Part shown: piece after piece, positions 36,677 through 45,138 of the stretch
Numbering within the stretch: position 1 is the stretch's first letter
Layout: every line of letters starts with the position of its first letter
Source of the DNA: Stutzerimonas stutzeri
GTDB taxonomy: Bacteria; Pseudomonadota; Gammaproteobacteria; Pseudomonadales; Pseudomonadaceae
DNA: 64,000 nt
Direction of reading: 5' to 3'
Assembly (NCBI RefSeq): GCF_024448715.1
Contig: NZ_JAMOHZ010000004.1
Span: 124,001 to 188,000, forward strand
The notes under the pieces: generated by a model
Seen by the model: the letters and a program-made list of their open reading frames with translations, nothing else
Told to the model about the DNA's origin: nothing
Databases searched by the model: none
Program-made: the position numbers and the translations under genes

Positions 36677-38107
36677 TTATGCCGCGGCAATCACATCGCC
36701 ATGGTTTTCCGGCTCGATCAGCGCGCGATGCAGCGCGGCGACGGCGTCATCGTAGTCTTCCTCGTTGACCACACACTGCATCTCCACCTGGCGGATCGAC
36801 TGGTGCACGGCCTGGATGCTGATGCCAGCGCCGGCCAGCGCGGCCACGGTCTTGGCGAGAATGCCCTTGACCTTGAGGTCGGAGCCGATCGCCGAAACGA
36901 TGGCGACGTTGTGCACGGTCACTTCCGCGGCCGGATACTTTTCCTCGATCAGCCGCGCGGCGCGGTTGATCAGCTTGCGCGAGCCGGAAGCATAGTAAGT
37001 GATGCTGTTGGCGTCGGAGTCCTTGTTGACGACATAGAGGCGCAGCTGCTTGAGCAGTTTGCTGATCTCAATGTCGTAGCCGACGTCGCCGAGCATGTCC
37101 TGGTCGAACACCTCGATGCCGAAGACGTCCTTGCGCCCGGCGATGATCTCGACGCAGGGCCGCTCGCTCTTGTAGTCCTGGCTGATGAGCGTGCCGGCGT
37201 GGTCCGGCTCGAAGGCGTTCTTGATGCGCAGCTCGATGCCGGCGCGACGCAGCGTTTTGGCCGCGCGCGGATGGATCGCTTCCATGCCCAGGTTCGACAG
37301 CTGGTCGGCCACGTCATAGTTGGTGCGGCCAATGGTGACCACCTTATCGGCACCGACCAGATTCGGATCGGCACTGGAGAGGTGAAACTCCTTATGGATG
37401 ATCGCCTCGCGGGCGCCGGTTGCAGCAGCAATCTGGGCAAAAGTGATCTCGCTGTAGCCGCGGTCGAAGGTATTCATCAGGCCTTCGCTGCAGTGCGTAT
37501 AACCGGTGGCGACCACCAGCTCGCGGCTTAGATCCACCTCGGCGAAGCTGTGGCGGACCATTTCCTCGAAGGGCAGCGGTGCGTCGCGGTGCCAGCCGGT
37601 GAGGTCGACCATCTTAGCGTTGACGCCACGGTGCTTGAGCGCCAATACCGAGTTGAACGCGCTGTGTGCTTCGCCGAGGGAGGCGAGCATTTCGCGAACC
37701 TTCATCAGGTGCTCGTCGAGCTGGAAATGACCATAGGCGCAGAGGCGCTGCAGGCTGCTCATGCACTCGCGCGCGTCGTCGATGCGCGAGTTGATGAACT
37801 GGTTGGCGGCGCGCAGCTCGAACTCGCTGGCGAACAGTTCGGCATTCTTGCTGACCATGCGCGTACGGACGGTTTCCAGCGCGTCGAGCCAGGCGCCTTC
37901 ATTGCGGGCGTCGGCGAAGCGCTGGTAGACGCCGGGCTCACCGGTCTTCTTGTGTTCCAGCAGCAGGTTGGTCATGCCGCTGTAGGCCGACACGACGAAG
38001 ACGCGCTGATAAAGCGCATCGCCTTCGCGTTGGCCGATGAAGATGTTGTTCAGCAATTCTTCGAAGCGGCTCATGGATGTGCCGCCGATCTTTTCTACGG
38101 TATGCAT
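36677..38107 (-). CDS. ask: Ectoine-pathway aspartate kinase
   Basis: 476 residues from the ATG at 38107 (MHTVEKIGGTSMSRFEELL). The kinase domain has the KIGGTSM variant of the KFGGTS nucleotide loop, VVSAYSGMTNLLLEHK, and TFDRGYSEITFAQIAAATGAREAIIHKEFHLSSADP; two ACT domains occupy about 330-476. Such Ask_Ect enzymes phosphorylate L-aspartate to supply aspartate semialdehyde for ectoine and are little inhibited by amino acids of the normal pathway. It closes the ectABCD operon, 98 bases after ectD, behind a strong hairpin which may lower its expression. Confidence 0.93.
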   Translation of the reverse strand: MHTVEKIGGTSMSRFEELLNNIFIGQREGDALYQRVFVVSAYSGMTNLLLEHKKTGEPGVYQRFADARNEGAWLDALETVRTRMVSKNAELFASEFELRAANQFINSRIDDARECMSSLQRLCAYGHFQLDEHLMKVREMLASLGEAHSAFNSVLALKHRGVNAKMVDLTGWHRDAPLPFEEMVRHSFAEVDLSRELVVATGYTHCSEGLMNTFDRGYSEITFAQIAAATGAREAIIHKEFHLSSADPNLVGADKVVTIGRTNYDVADQLSNLGMEAIHPRAAKTLRRAGIELRIKNAFEPDHAGTLISQDYKSERPCVEIIAGRKDVFGIEVFDQDMLGDVGYDIEISKLLKQLRLYVVNKDSDANSITYYASGSRKLINRAARLIEEKYPAAEVTVHNVAIVSAIGSDLKVKGILAKTVAALAGAGISIQAVHQSIRQVEMQCVVNEEDYDDAVAALHRALIEPENHGDVIAAA

Positions 38108-38165
38108 CGATTCAACTTCCCGTCTTGGGGGTGAATTTTCATCCCTGGGCCGCCATCTGGCCGCC

Positions 38166-38198
38166 AACAAAGATCAGGCCCGGTAGTCGGGCCTGATC
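38166..38198 (-). terminator. Strong hairpin between ectD and ask (attenuator candidate)
   Basis: A perfect 11-base-pair stem: GATCAGGCCCG (38172-38182) and CGGGCCTGATC (38188-38198) around a five-base loop. On the minus strand it is followed by TTTGTTGG, a weak T-tract, 8 bases after the ectD stop codon. It may be a partial terminator or an RNA-stabilising 3' end for the ectABCD message. Confidence 0.7.
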
Positions 38199-38205
38199 GG
38201 GTACG

Positions 38206-39123
38206 TCAGAGATACTTCTGTTTCTGGAGCTGCAACGGCTCGAAACGCTCGCGTTCGGCGACAAACGCCGGGCGGGGCGAAAGCCCACAGAACGGGGCCT
38301 GCGCGGCATTATCTACACTGTTGTAGACATAGAACAGATTGCTGCGTGCGCTGGGCGTGATGTTGCTGTTCGAACCGTGAATCGTGTTGCAGTCGAAGAA
38401 CACTACGCTGCCTGCCGGGCCGGTGGCCGTGTCGATTCCGTAACGATCGGCTAGCTCGGTGAGGCTGTCGTGATCCGGCACGCCCAACTCCTGCTTGCGC
38501 AGGGATTTCTCGTAGTGGTTCTCCGGCGTCGCGCCGACGCAACGGATGAAATGCTTGTGCGAACCAGGGACCAGCATCAGCGGGCCGTTGTGCGGCTTGT
38601 TGTCGGTGAGCAGGATCGAGCAACTCAAGGTGCGCATGCGAGGCAGCCCGTCTTCGACGTGCCAGGTCTCGAAATCCGAGTGCCAGTAGAACTCTTTGCC
38701 GGTAAAGCCGGGCTTGAAGTTCATCCGCGACTGATGCACATAGATGTCCCCGCCGAGGATGAAGCGGGCGATGCCTGCGGTCCTTTCGTCCGCAGCGATG
38801 CGGGCGAACAGGTCGTTGTCCTTGTGGATGGCGAACACCGAGCGGATCGCGCCGCTGTCGGGTTCCTTGATGGTCTTACCGGACTCGGCGACGGCCGGGT
38901 CCTGGCGCATACGTTCGAGCTCGTCGCGAAACAGCGCGACTTCCTCGGCACTGAAGAGGTTGGGGATGACCAGATAACCGTCGCGCTCGAAGCGCTCGAT
39001 CAGGTCCGGTGCGATCGGAGCTTTGGCTAGATCGGTGTGGTAGACAACCGGATCCAGACGCTCCTGCCAGCTGGGTTCGTCGTGCTGGCGCGAAGGGTAC
39101 AGGTCGGCTTGCACGGGGTTCAC
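38206..39123 (-). CDS. ectD: Ectoine hydroxylase EctD
   Basis: 305 residues from a GTG at 39123 preceded by GGAGA; a GTG three codons later is an alternative (302 residues). A non-haem Fe(II)/2-oxoglutarate dioxygenase of the PhyH type: the consensus block F-YWHSDFETWHVEDGLPRMR contains the HxD iron ligands and ectoine-binding residues, the distal His is in DCNTIHGSNSNI, and the oxoglutarate Arg in SARSNLFYVYNS. It converts ectoine to 5-hydroxyectoine in the cytoplasm under osmotic or heat stress. Fourth gene of the operon, 68 bases after ectC. Confidence 0.97.
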   Translation of the reverse strand: MNPVQADLYPSRQHDEPSWQERLDPVVYHTDLAKAPIAPDLIERFERDGYLVIPNLFSAEEVALFRDELERMRQDPAVAESGKTIKEPDSGAIRSVFAIHKDNDLFARIAADERTAGIARFILGGDIYVHQSRMNFKPGFTGKEFYWHSDFETWHVEDGLPRMRTLSCSILLTDNKPHNGPLMLVPGSHKHFIRCVGATPENHYEKSLRKQELGVPDHDSLTELADRYGIDTATGPAGSVVFFDCNTIHGSNSNITPSARSNLFYVYNSVDNAAQAPFCGLSPRPAFVAERERFEPLQLQKQKYL

Positions 39124-39191
39124 GTTAGGGTCTCCTTTCAATTCCTCTGCAATGCAGGGCGAGTGCAACCCGCCCTGCGTTCTCGCTCAGA

Positions 39192-39590
39192 TCAAGCGAC
39201 TGTTTCAGCCTCCAGCGGGTAGACGCCGCTTTCGTCGTGCACTTCCTTGCCGTTGAGCGGCGGGTTGAAGACGCAGGCCATCTTCATGTCCTCCGTGCCG
39301 CCGCGCAGCAGGTGCTCGTCGTGCTTGTCGAGGATGTACAGGGTGCCGGGCTCGATCTTGTAGATCTTGCCGTCGGCAATGGTCTCGACCTCGCCGTTGC
39401 CGCTGATGCAATACACCGACTCCAGATGATTCTGGTAGTGGATATGCGTCTCGGTGTTGGCGTAGATGGTGGTGATGTGGAACGAGAAACCCATCTTGTC
39501 GTCCTTGAGCAACAGGCGGGTGCTGTCCCAGGTCTCTGTCTTGATCTTGCGGTTGGATTGCTCGCATTCAGCCAGGGTACGTACGATCAT
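39192..39590 (-). CDS. ectC: L-ectoine synthase EctC
   Basis: A 132-residue cupin, the usual length of Ect[69 protein letters not shown] contains the metal ligands Glu (ESVYC), Tyr and His; [15 protein letters not shown] follows. It closes the ring of N-gamma-acetyl-L-2,4-diaminobutyrate by loss of water, giving ectoine. It follows ectB by 11 bases. Confidence 0.98.
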   Translation of the reverse strand: MIVRTLAECEQSNRKIKTETWDSTRLLLKDDKMGFSFHITTIYANTETHIHYQNHLESVYCISGNGEVETIADGKIYKIEPGTLYILDKHDEHLLRGGTEDMKMACVFNPPLNGKEVHDESGVYPLEAETVA

Positions 39591-39601
39591 TTTTCAAATC
39601 C

Positions 39602-40879
39602 TCACGAAGCTGCTTGATTGGTGTCCTGATCGGACATCACGGCGGCAAAGGCCTTGTCCAGGATGCTCATGGCCTTGTCGATCTGCTCTTCGCTGATGAT
39701 CAGCGGGCAGAGACACTTGACCACTTCGCTGTGGGCGCCGCTGGTTTCGATGACCAGGCCGTTTTCGAAGGCGTGGCGGCAAATGGCGGCCGCGGTGTCG
39801 CCATCGGGGCAGCTGATGCCGATCATCATTCCGCGGCCTTTGACGAACAGCGAGTCTGGGCCGTAGCGGCGGACGATCTTGTTCATACCGTCGGCGATGC
39901 GCTTGCCCTTGGCTTTGACGCTGTTGGCGAACTCGTCATTGCTCCAGAAGTGCTCGATGGCGGCGGCGGCAGTGACGAAGGCGTGGTTGTTGCCGCGGAA
40001 GGTGCCGTTGTGCTCGCCCGGCTTCCACTGGTCCAGCTCTTTGCGCAGCAGCACCATGGCGAACGGCAGACCGTAGCCCGACAGCGACTTGGACAGGGTG
40101 ATCATGTCCGGCTTGATGCCCATCTCTTCGAAGCTGAAGAAGCTGCCGGTACGACCGCAGCCAGCCTGGATATCGTCGATGATCAGTAGCATTTCGTGCT
40201 TGCGGCAGAGTTTTTCCAGCTTGCGGACCCACTCGGCCGACGCCGCGTTCAGACCGCCTTCACCCTGGACCACTTCGACGATTACCGCTGCTGGCTTGTC
40301 GACGCCACTGGACGGGTCGGTCAGCAACTTGTCCATCATTGCGATGGTGTTGACCTTGTCGCCGAAATAATTGGCGTAGGGCATGCGGCTGACATCGGTC
40401 AGCGGTACGCCGGCAGCACCGCGGTGGTGCTTGTTACCGGTCGCTGCCAGGGCGCCGATGCTGCAGCCGTGGAAGCCATTGGTGAAGCTGATGATGTTGT
40501 TGCGGCCCGTCACCTTGCGCGCCAGCTTCAGCGCGGCTTCCACCGCGTTGGTGCCGGTCGGGCCGGTGAACTGCATGACGTAGTCCATGTTGCGCGGCTT
40601 GAGAATCAGCCGATCGAAGGTGGAGAGGAAGTTCTCCTTCGCCTCGGAATACATGTCCAGGCCATGGGTGATTCCGTCGGCGGTGATGTAGTCGAGCAGC
40701 GCCTGCTTGAGCACCGGATGGTTGTGGCCGTAGTTGAGCGTGCCGGCACCGGCGAGGAAGTCGATGTAGTGCTTGCCTTCGCGGGTGATCAATTCAGCGC
40801 CACGAGCCTGCTTGAAGACCACTGGAAAGGAGCGGCAGTAGCTGCGAACGCCAGATTCGTGCAGTTCGAAAGTTTTCAT
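39602..40879 (-). CDS. ectB: Diaminobutyrate-2-oxoglutarate transaminase EctB
   Basis: A 425-residue class III aminotransferase. GPTGTNAVEAALKLARKVTGR and FTNGFHGCSIGALAATGNKHHR bind PLP phosphate; IVEVVQGEGGLN, LIIDDIQAGCGRTGSFFSFE and the PLP lysine in ITLSKSLSGYGLP are intact. It aminates L-aspartate-4-semialdehyde with glutamate to give L-2,4-diaminobutyrate. Its start overlaps the ectA stop by four bases (ATGA). Confidence 0.98.
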   Translation of the reverse strand: MKTFELHESGVRSYCRSFPVVFKQARGAELITREGKHYIDFLAGAGTLNYGHNHPVLKQALLDYITADGITHGLDMYSEAKENFLSTFDRLILKPRNMDYVMQFTGPTGTNAVEAALKLARKVTGRNNIISFTNGFHGCSIGALAATGNKHHRGAAGVPLTDVSRMPYANYFGDKVNTIAMMDKLLTDPSSGVDKPAAVIVEVVQGEGGLNAASAEWVRKLEKLCRKHEMLLIIDDIQAGCGRTGSFFSFEEMGIKPDMITLSKSLSGYGLPFAMVLLRKELDQWKPGEHNGTFRGNNHAFVTAAAAIEHFWSNDEFANSVKAKGKRIADGMNKIVRRYGPDSLFVKGRGMMIGISCPDGDTAAAICRHAFENGLVIETSGAHSEVVKCLCPLIISEEQIDKAMSILDKAFAAVMSDQDTNQAAS

Positions 40880-41409
40880 GCGTTTTCCTCAAGTTCTTCT
40901 TCTGAATTAGGTGCAGCGAACGGGCCGGCGCGGTAAAGCACTTCGTCTTCGTGCTTGCCGGCGAAATGTTCGGCGCGAGCGAACAAGGTGCGGGTGCTGT
41001 AGTCGACCTCGAGCTTGGCGAAGGCCTTCTTGAATAGCGCCTGTGATGCTCCGTTGTCCGGCGAGATGGTGGTTTCCAGGTAACGCACGCCCTGTTCTCT
41101 GGCGGCCCGTGTGATCAGGGCCATCAGCATGCGCAGAGCCAGACCCTGGCCGCGCATCGAGGCGTCTACCGCGACCTGCCAAACGAACAGAGCGTCCGGG
41201 CGGGAAGGCGGGCAGTAACCGGAAATGAAACCTACCAAATGGCCATCCGCATCGACGGCGGCAATGGAGGTATCGGCGAAATCGGAACATTGCAGAAGGT
41301 TGCAATACACCGAATTGGTATCCAGAGGTTGGCAGCGCGCTACCAGCTCATGGAGGGGATAACCGTCGCCGTCGGTTGGGCGACGGAGCGTTACGGTAGG
41401 AACACTCAA
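40876..41409 (-). CDS. ectA: L-2,4-diaminobutyrate N-gamma-acetyltransferase EctA
   Basis: A 177-residue GNAT acetyltransferase. LRRPTDGDGYPLHELVARCQPLDTNSVYCNLLQCSDFADTS is typical of EctA, and the acetyl-CoA loop is VAVDASMRGQGLALRML. It acetylates the gamma amino group of diaminobutyrate. The start is a TTG at 41409 (MSVPTVTL...), supported by AAGGA seven bases upstream; there is no ATG near the conserved N-terminus. First gene of ectABCD-ask, behind an AT-rich promoter region. Confidence 0.96.
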   Translation of the reverse strand: MSVPTVTLRRPTDGDGYPLHELVARCQPLDTNSVYCNLLQCSDFADTSIAAVDADGHLVGFISGYCPPSRPDALFVWQVAVDASMRGQGLALRMLMALITRAAREQGVRYLETTISPDNGASQALFKKAFAKLEVDYSTRTLFARAEHFAGKHEDEVLYRAGPFAAPNSEEELEENA

Positions 41410-41447
41410 AACAAGTCCTTTGGGGTTGTTGATTGAAATCCTTTATT

Positions 41448-41477
41448 AGAATAAACACATCGAAAAATAATTCTCAA
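41448..41477 (-). promoter_or_regulatory. Candidate osmoregulated ect promoter
   Basis: On the minus strand TTGAGA (41472-41477) and TATTCT (41448-41453) are 18 bases apart, placing transcription start about 30 bases before the ectA TTG. The spacer and surroundings are AT-rich in a GC-rich genome. A TTGAGA -35 with a weak -10 agrees with my recollection of the described P. stutzeri ect promoter, which responds to salt, but the assignment is by eye. Confidence 0.55.
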
Positions 41478-42063
41478 CCCAAGTCGCCGATCATAGGCAG
41501 TGATTCGCCGCTGATATCCCCGAAGTTCGCCGTTTATCGTGAGAGTTGAACTATCTCGTCATGCGCTGAATCTCGCCGTGATTTCGACTACATATCCATC
41601 CCAGTCTCGACGGGATCAAGAGCCAAGTAATTAGCGCAGTGAAACAGGTGGATTCGAACCCATTCGAAGAGCAGCTGGAAGCGGCCATAAATAGGTAAAC
41701 CCTGATGGAATGGGGCTTCTGGCAGGTTTTGAGTTCACCGGTTCGGCGGCGGATCGCAGCCCGTCTCGCTGCCAGTTGAAGTAACGGAAGTTACGTCTGA
41801 AATACGCGCTAATGGAGCGGCAGAACTAACGGCTTCTGTGGCCGATATCGTCGGCAGATATAGGCAATCCGTTTCGTGGAGATAGCGACTTCATGCCAGT
41901 CGGTGAAATTTTTATGGCAGGGCAATTGAGCTGCGATGTTGTGAAGTTCGTCGATTAGTTGTTGGGCGCCCGATGCGTTAGTTGGATCTACTTGGTACGA
42001 GCCGCTCTAGCTCGGTCACAAGGAATCCGCCTCGGGCGCCGCGATTGGCTGCATGCGGATGGC
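41478..42063. other. Gene-free region between the ect operon and zwf
   Basis: About 590 bases without a supported gene. It has lower GC than its flanks and contains several in-frame stops on all frames. A string resembling a tRNA T-arm (TGGGTTCGAATCCACC on the minus strand, about 41647-41662) is present but has no matching acceptor or anticodon arm, so it is not a tRNA. Upstream regulatory DNA for the ect operon would be at the left end. The part nearest zwf is the 3' flank of that gene and shows no clear terminator. Confidence 0.4.
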
Positions 42064-43506
42064 TCAGCGCCACCACTGGCGACCTTGATGTTCGATCAGC
42101 TGACGTGCCTGTTCCGGGCCATCGGTTCCGGCCGGATAAGGTCGTGGTTTGCGGTAATGGCTCTGCCAGCCGCGCAGGATCGGGTCGACCCAGTTCCAGG
42201 CCGCCTCTACCTCGTCGCGGCGCATGAACAGCGTCGAATCGCCTTCGATTACGTCCAGCAGCAGCCGCTCGTAGGCCTCCCAGCGGCGCGTACGATTGAA
42301 TGCGTGTGCCAGGTTCAGGTCCAGCTCCACAGACTCCAGCTGCATGCCCTTGCCGGGTGCCTTGGCCATCAACTGCAAGCTGATACTCTCTTCCGGTTGC
42401 AGGCTTATCACCAGGCGATTGGTTTCGCCCTTCTGGAACAGCATGTGCGGCACCGACTTGAAGTAGATGATGATCTCCGAGCGTTTCTTCGCCATGCGTT
42501 TGCCGGTGCGTAGGTAAAAGGGCACACCGGCCCAGCGCCAGTTATCGATTTCGGCCTTCACCGCAACGAAGGTTTCGGTGTCGCTGTCATTGTCGACGTC
42601 GTTCTCGAAGTAATACGCCTGTACATCATGGCCGCCAATCTGCCCGGCGCCGTACTGGCCGCGCACGGTCTTGTCCTGTACGTCGTTGCCGGTGATCGGC
42701 TTGAGCGCCTCCAGCACTTTGACCTTCTCGCCGCGCACCGACTTGGCATCGAAGCGCACCGGTGCCTCCATCGCCACCAGGCAGAGCAGCTGCAACAGAT
42801 GATTCTGCAGCATGTCGCGCATGGCGCCGGCGTGGTCGTAGTAGCTGCCGCGATTCTCCACACCGAGCGTCTCGGCGACGGTGATCTGCACGTGGTCGAT
42901 ATGGCTGCTGCGCCAGATCGGTTCGAACAGTGCGTTAGCGAAGCGCAGCGCCATGAGGTTCTGCACGGTTTCCTTGCCCAGGTAATGGTCGATCCGATAG
43001 ATCCGAGACTCGGGGAATATCGCGCCTATCGCTTCGTTGATCTCCAGCGCCGAATCCAGCGAATGGCCGATGGGCTTTTCCAACACGATGCGTGCGTTCT
43101 CGCCGGCGAGTCCTGCGCTTTCCAGGTTCGAGGCGATGGGTTCGAACAGATTGGGTGCGGTTGCCAGGTAATGCACCCGCACGCGTCCTTCAGCCTGGCC
43201 GAGGTGGTGCGCCAAACGGACAAATTCGCCGCGCTGGACCGCATCCATGGCGAAGTAATCGAGACGCTGGCTGAACGCCTGCCAGACGGTAGCTTCGAAA
43301 TCGCTTCGTGCGACTTCGGCACGGCAGTGGCGCTCGACCAAGGTCAGGTAGGCATTGCGATCGATATCCTGACGAGCGAGGGCGAGGATGCGAACGTCTT
43401 CGTGCAGTCGGCCTTCGCGGTGCAGGTGATACAGCGCGGGGATGAGTTTGCGTAGCGCCAGATCGCCGGTACCGCCAAATACCAGCATGTCGCAGGAAAT
43501 GGACAC
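42064..43506 (-). CDS. zwf: Glucose-6-phosphate 1-dehydrogenase
   Basis: A 480-residue enzyme with the NADP-binding FGGTGDLALRKLIPALYHL at the N-terminus, the EKPIGHS loop, and the catalytic signature RIDHYLGKETVQNL (about residues 170-183). It oxidises glucose-6-phosphate to 6-phosphogluconolactone. GTG start with AGGAG seven bases upstream. Unlike the zwf-pgl-eda operon of pseudomonads, no pgl or eda follows; the position next to an RccR-like regulator, LysR gene and pycAB matches the second zwf copy (PA5439 region) of P. aeruginosa. The divergent regulator shares the promoter region. Confidence 0.95.
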   Translation of the reverse strand: MSISCDMLVFGGTGDLALRKLIPALYHLHREGRLHEDVRILALARQDIDRNAYLTLVERHCRAEVARSDFEATVWQAFSQRLDYFAMDAVQRGEFVRLAHHLGQAEGRVRVHYLATAPNLFEPIASNLESAGLAGENARIVLEKPIGHSLDSALEINEAIGAIFPESRIYRIDHYLGKETVQNLMALRFANALFEPIWRSSHIDHVQITVAETLGVENRGSYYDHAGAMRDMLQNHLLQLLCLVAMEAPVRFDAKSVRGEKVKVLEALKPITGNDVQDKTVRGQYGAGQIGGHDVQAYYFENDVDNDSDTETFVAVKAEIDNWRWAGVPFYLRTGKRMAKKRSEIIIYFKSVPHMLFQKGETNRLVISLQPEESISLQLMAKAPGKGMQLESVELDLNLAHAFNRTRRWEAYERLLLDVIEGDSTLFMRRDEVEAAWNWVDPILRGWQSHYRKPRPYPAGTDGPEQARQLIEHQGRQWWR

Positions 43507-43559
43507 AGCGTCACTCCTAGAAGGTGAACAGACTCAAAGGTGGGCGATGCGGCGAGCCA

Positions 43560-43574
43560 TGTAGTATAACTACA
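43560..43574. promoter_or_regulatory. Palindromic operator for the RpiR-type regulator
   Basis: TGTAGTATAACTACA is a perfect palindrome (6-base arms, 3-base centre) located 53 bases before the zwf start and about 90 before the regulator start. RccR is reported to bind palindromes with TGTAGT/ACTACA arms and HexR binds TTGT-N7/8-ACAA, so this site fits KDPG-responsive control of both divergent genes. Confidence 0.7.
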
Positions 43575-43665
43575 AGCCCACTACAGCCAGCCGGCAAGAC
43601 GGATGCGAGCGCACCCGCAGCGTTCGACCACTCTTGCCAGCTATTGATCATAGCGAGTCCGGAAC

Positions 43666-44532
43666 GTGAACCTGCTGCAACACATCGCTCAATCGAGAAG
43701 TTCGCTACGCAAGTCGGAGCTAAAAGTCGCCGACCATGTGCTCCTCGATCCAGCTGCCGTGATGCACAGCTCCATGGCCGACCTGGCCCACGTAGTTGGT
43801 GTCAGCGAGCCGACTATCGTGCGCTTCTGTCGCGCCATTGGTTGCCTGGGGTTTCAGGATCTCAAACTGAAGCTGGCGCAGAGTCTCGCCGCCGGTGCCA
43901 GCTTCGGCCAGTTCGCCATCAGCGAAAATGATTCGATCACCGATTTCGCGCTGAAAATCTTCGACACGACCCTGCATACCCTGATGGAAGTGCGCGAACG
44001 GCTGGACTCGGATGCCCTGGAGCGCGCCGTCGCGGCGATGGCCAAGGCCGAGCGGGTGGAGTTTTATGGATTCGGTGCATCCGGCGCGGTGGCGACCGAC
44101 GCACAGCACAAGTTCTTCCGTCTGCTACTCAGCGCGGCGGCCTATTCCGATCCGCACATGCAGGCGATGTCGGCGGTCACGCTGAAACCTACCGACGTGG
44201 CGATCTGCATTTCCCAGTCGGGCCGCTCCAAGGATCTGCTGATAACCGCCAACGTGGTGCGCGAATCGGGCGCTACGCTGATCACGCTATGCCCAAGCCA
44301 GACACCGCTGGCGGAACTCGCGACTATCAACCTGGCCATCGACGTCCAGGAAGATACTGAAATCTACACCCCGTTGACCTCGCGTATCGCCCATCTGGTG
44401 GTGATCGACGTGCTGGCGATGGGCGTCGCCATGGCGCGTGGGCCGAGTCTGGTAAATCACCTCAAAAGCGTTAAGCGCAGCCTGCGCAGCTTGCGTCTGT
44501 CACCCAAATCGGTGAAACCTCACGAAGATTGA
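43666..44532 (+). CDS. rccR: MurR/RpiR family transcriptional regulator, RccR-like
   Basis: A 288-residue protein: N-terminal HTH_6 domain (about 1-77; MADLAHVVGVSEPTIVRFCRAIGCLGFQDLKLKLAQ) and a SIS sugar-phosphate-binding domain (about 120-250; FYGFGASGAVATDAQHKFFRLL, ICISQSGRSKDLLITANVVRESGATLITLCPS). The end, HLKSVKRSLRSLRLSPKS, and the gene context fit RccR rather than its paralogue HexR. RccR responds to 2-keto-3-deoxy-6-phosphogluconate and controls pyruvate and glyoxylate-shunt genes. GTG start. A palindrome in the divergent promoter is the probable operator. Confidence 0.85.
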   Translation: MNLLQHIAQSRSSLRKSELKVADHVLLDPAAVMHSSMADLAHVVGVSEPTIVRFCRAIGCLGFQDLKLKLAQSLAAGASFGQFAISENDSITDFALKIFDTTLHTLMEVRERLDSDALERAVAAMAKAERVEFYGFGASGAVATDAQHKFFRLLLSAAAYSDPHMQAMSAVTLKPTDVAICISQSGRSKDLLITANVVRESGATLITLCPSQTPLAELATINLAIDVQEDTEIYTPLTSRIAHLVVIDVLAMGVAMARGPSLVNHLKSVKRSLRSLRLSPKSVKPHED

Positions 44533-44643
44533 GCGCCTTCGCTGCGCCACGTTGATCGTCATCGCAGCGTCATCAGCCTGACGCCATAGCGTCACCCAGA
44601 GCGTCGATGCTGAACCTCCCAGTACCTTTCTCGGGAGAACAGC

Positions 44644-44832
44644 ATGGCCCAGCACAACTACGTCAATCTCGATGCCCGTGCCCGCCGCAAACAGCAGGAC
44701 GAGCGCCGCATGTACTTCCGCCGCGCGATCGAGAGTTATGACGAGCAACGGCAATTGCATGCGCAACTGATGGAGTTCCCTGACCTTATGGTGGCCAGCC
44801 CGCTACTGCCGTCCTCGGCTGAGTGTCGCTAA
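44644..44832 (+). CDS. Small basic hypothetical protein
   Basis: A 62-residue protein beginning MAQHNYVNLDARARRKQQDERRMYFRRAIESYDEQRQLHAQ, rich in Arg and Gln, predicted mostly helical and soluble. The ATG has a good ribosome site (GGGAGAACAGC). It follows the RccR-like gene by 111 bases on the same strand; GC and codon use look like a real gene. Similar small proteins occur beside carbon-metabolism regulators in Pseudomonas, but I know no function. Nucleic-acid binding is conceivable because of the basic helix. Confidence 0.6.
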   Translation: MAQHNYVNLDARARRKQQDERRMYFRRAIESYDEQRQLHAQLMEFPDLMVASPLLPSSAECR

Positions 44833-44874
44833 CGGCCGCGCACCGGTTTGATCAACACCGCGCCCTGCAACGGC

Positions 44875-45138
44875 TCATGCGGATTGTTTCAATAGCGCCA
44901 CGAGGTCGGCATGCAGCGCATCGGATTGTCCACGCCGTCGTGCAGCGTCCGCTCACGCTGAGCCCTTATGGCCACCGAACGCCAGCATGGCGCCGTTGAG
45001 CGCCTGCTGTGGCTTCCAGGCGCTTGAGTGCCTCGCATACCGGGATCTCGCTGACGTTGAACAGGCGTGCCATATCGTCTTGGCGCACCGGCTCGCTTTC
45101 CGCGAACTGACCGCTGATGATCGCCTCACGCACGTTCA
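44875..45138 (-). pseudogene. Remnant of a GntR (FCD-type) regulator gene
   Basis: On the minus strand, from 45138 down, the frame reads LNVREAIISGQFAESEPV then RQDDMARLFNVSEIPVCEALKRLEA, the winged helix-turn-helix of GntR regulators (normally VREAIxxGxLxPGxxLRQDELAExFGVSRTPVREALRRLE). It then breaks off. About 100 bases further a frame ending at 44875 reads RRGQSDALHADLVALLKQSA and stop, like the end of an FCD ligand domain. The roughly 120 residues between are missing and the 5' end merges into the LysR stop codon. So both termini of a gene survive around an internal deletion. Confidence 0.7.

Noticed and set aside
36677-41409. Ectoine cluster as a recently acquired island
   Set aside because: No tRNA, integrase, IS or direct repeats flank it, and GC content and codon use look like the rest of the window.
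41641-41665. T-arm-like sequence suggesting a tRNA or an attachment-site remnant
   Set aside because: Only the TGGGTTCGAATCCACC string is present; I find no acceptor, D or anticodon arm around it and no integrase gene or flanking direct repeat.
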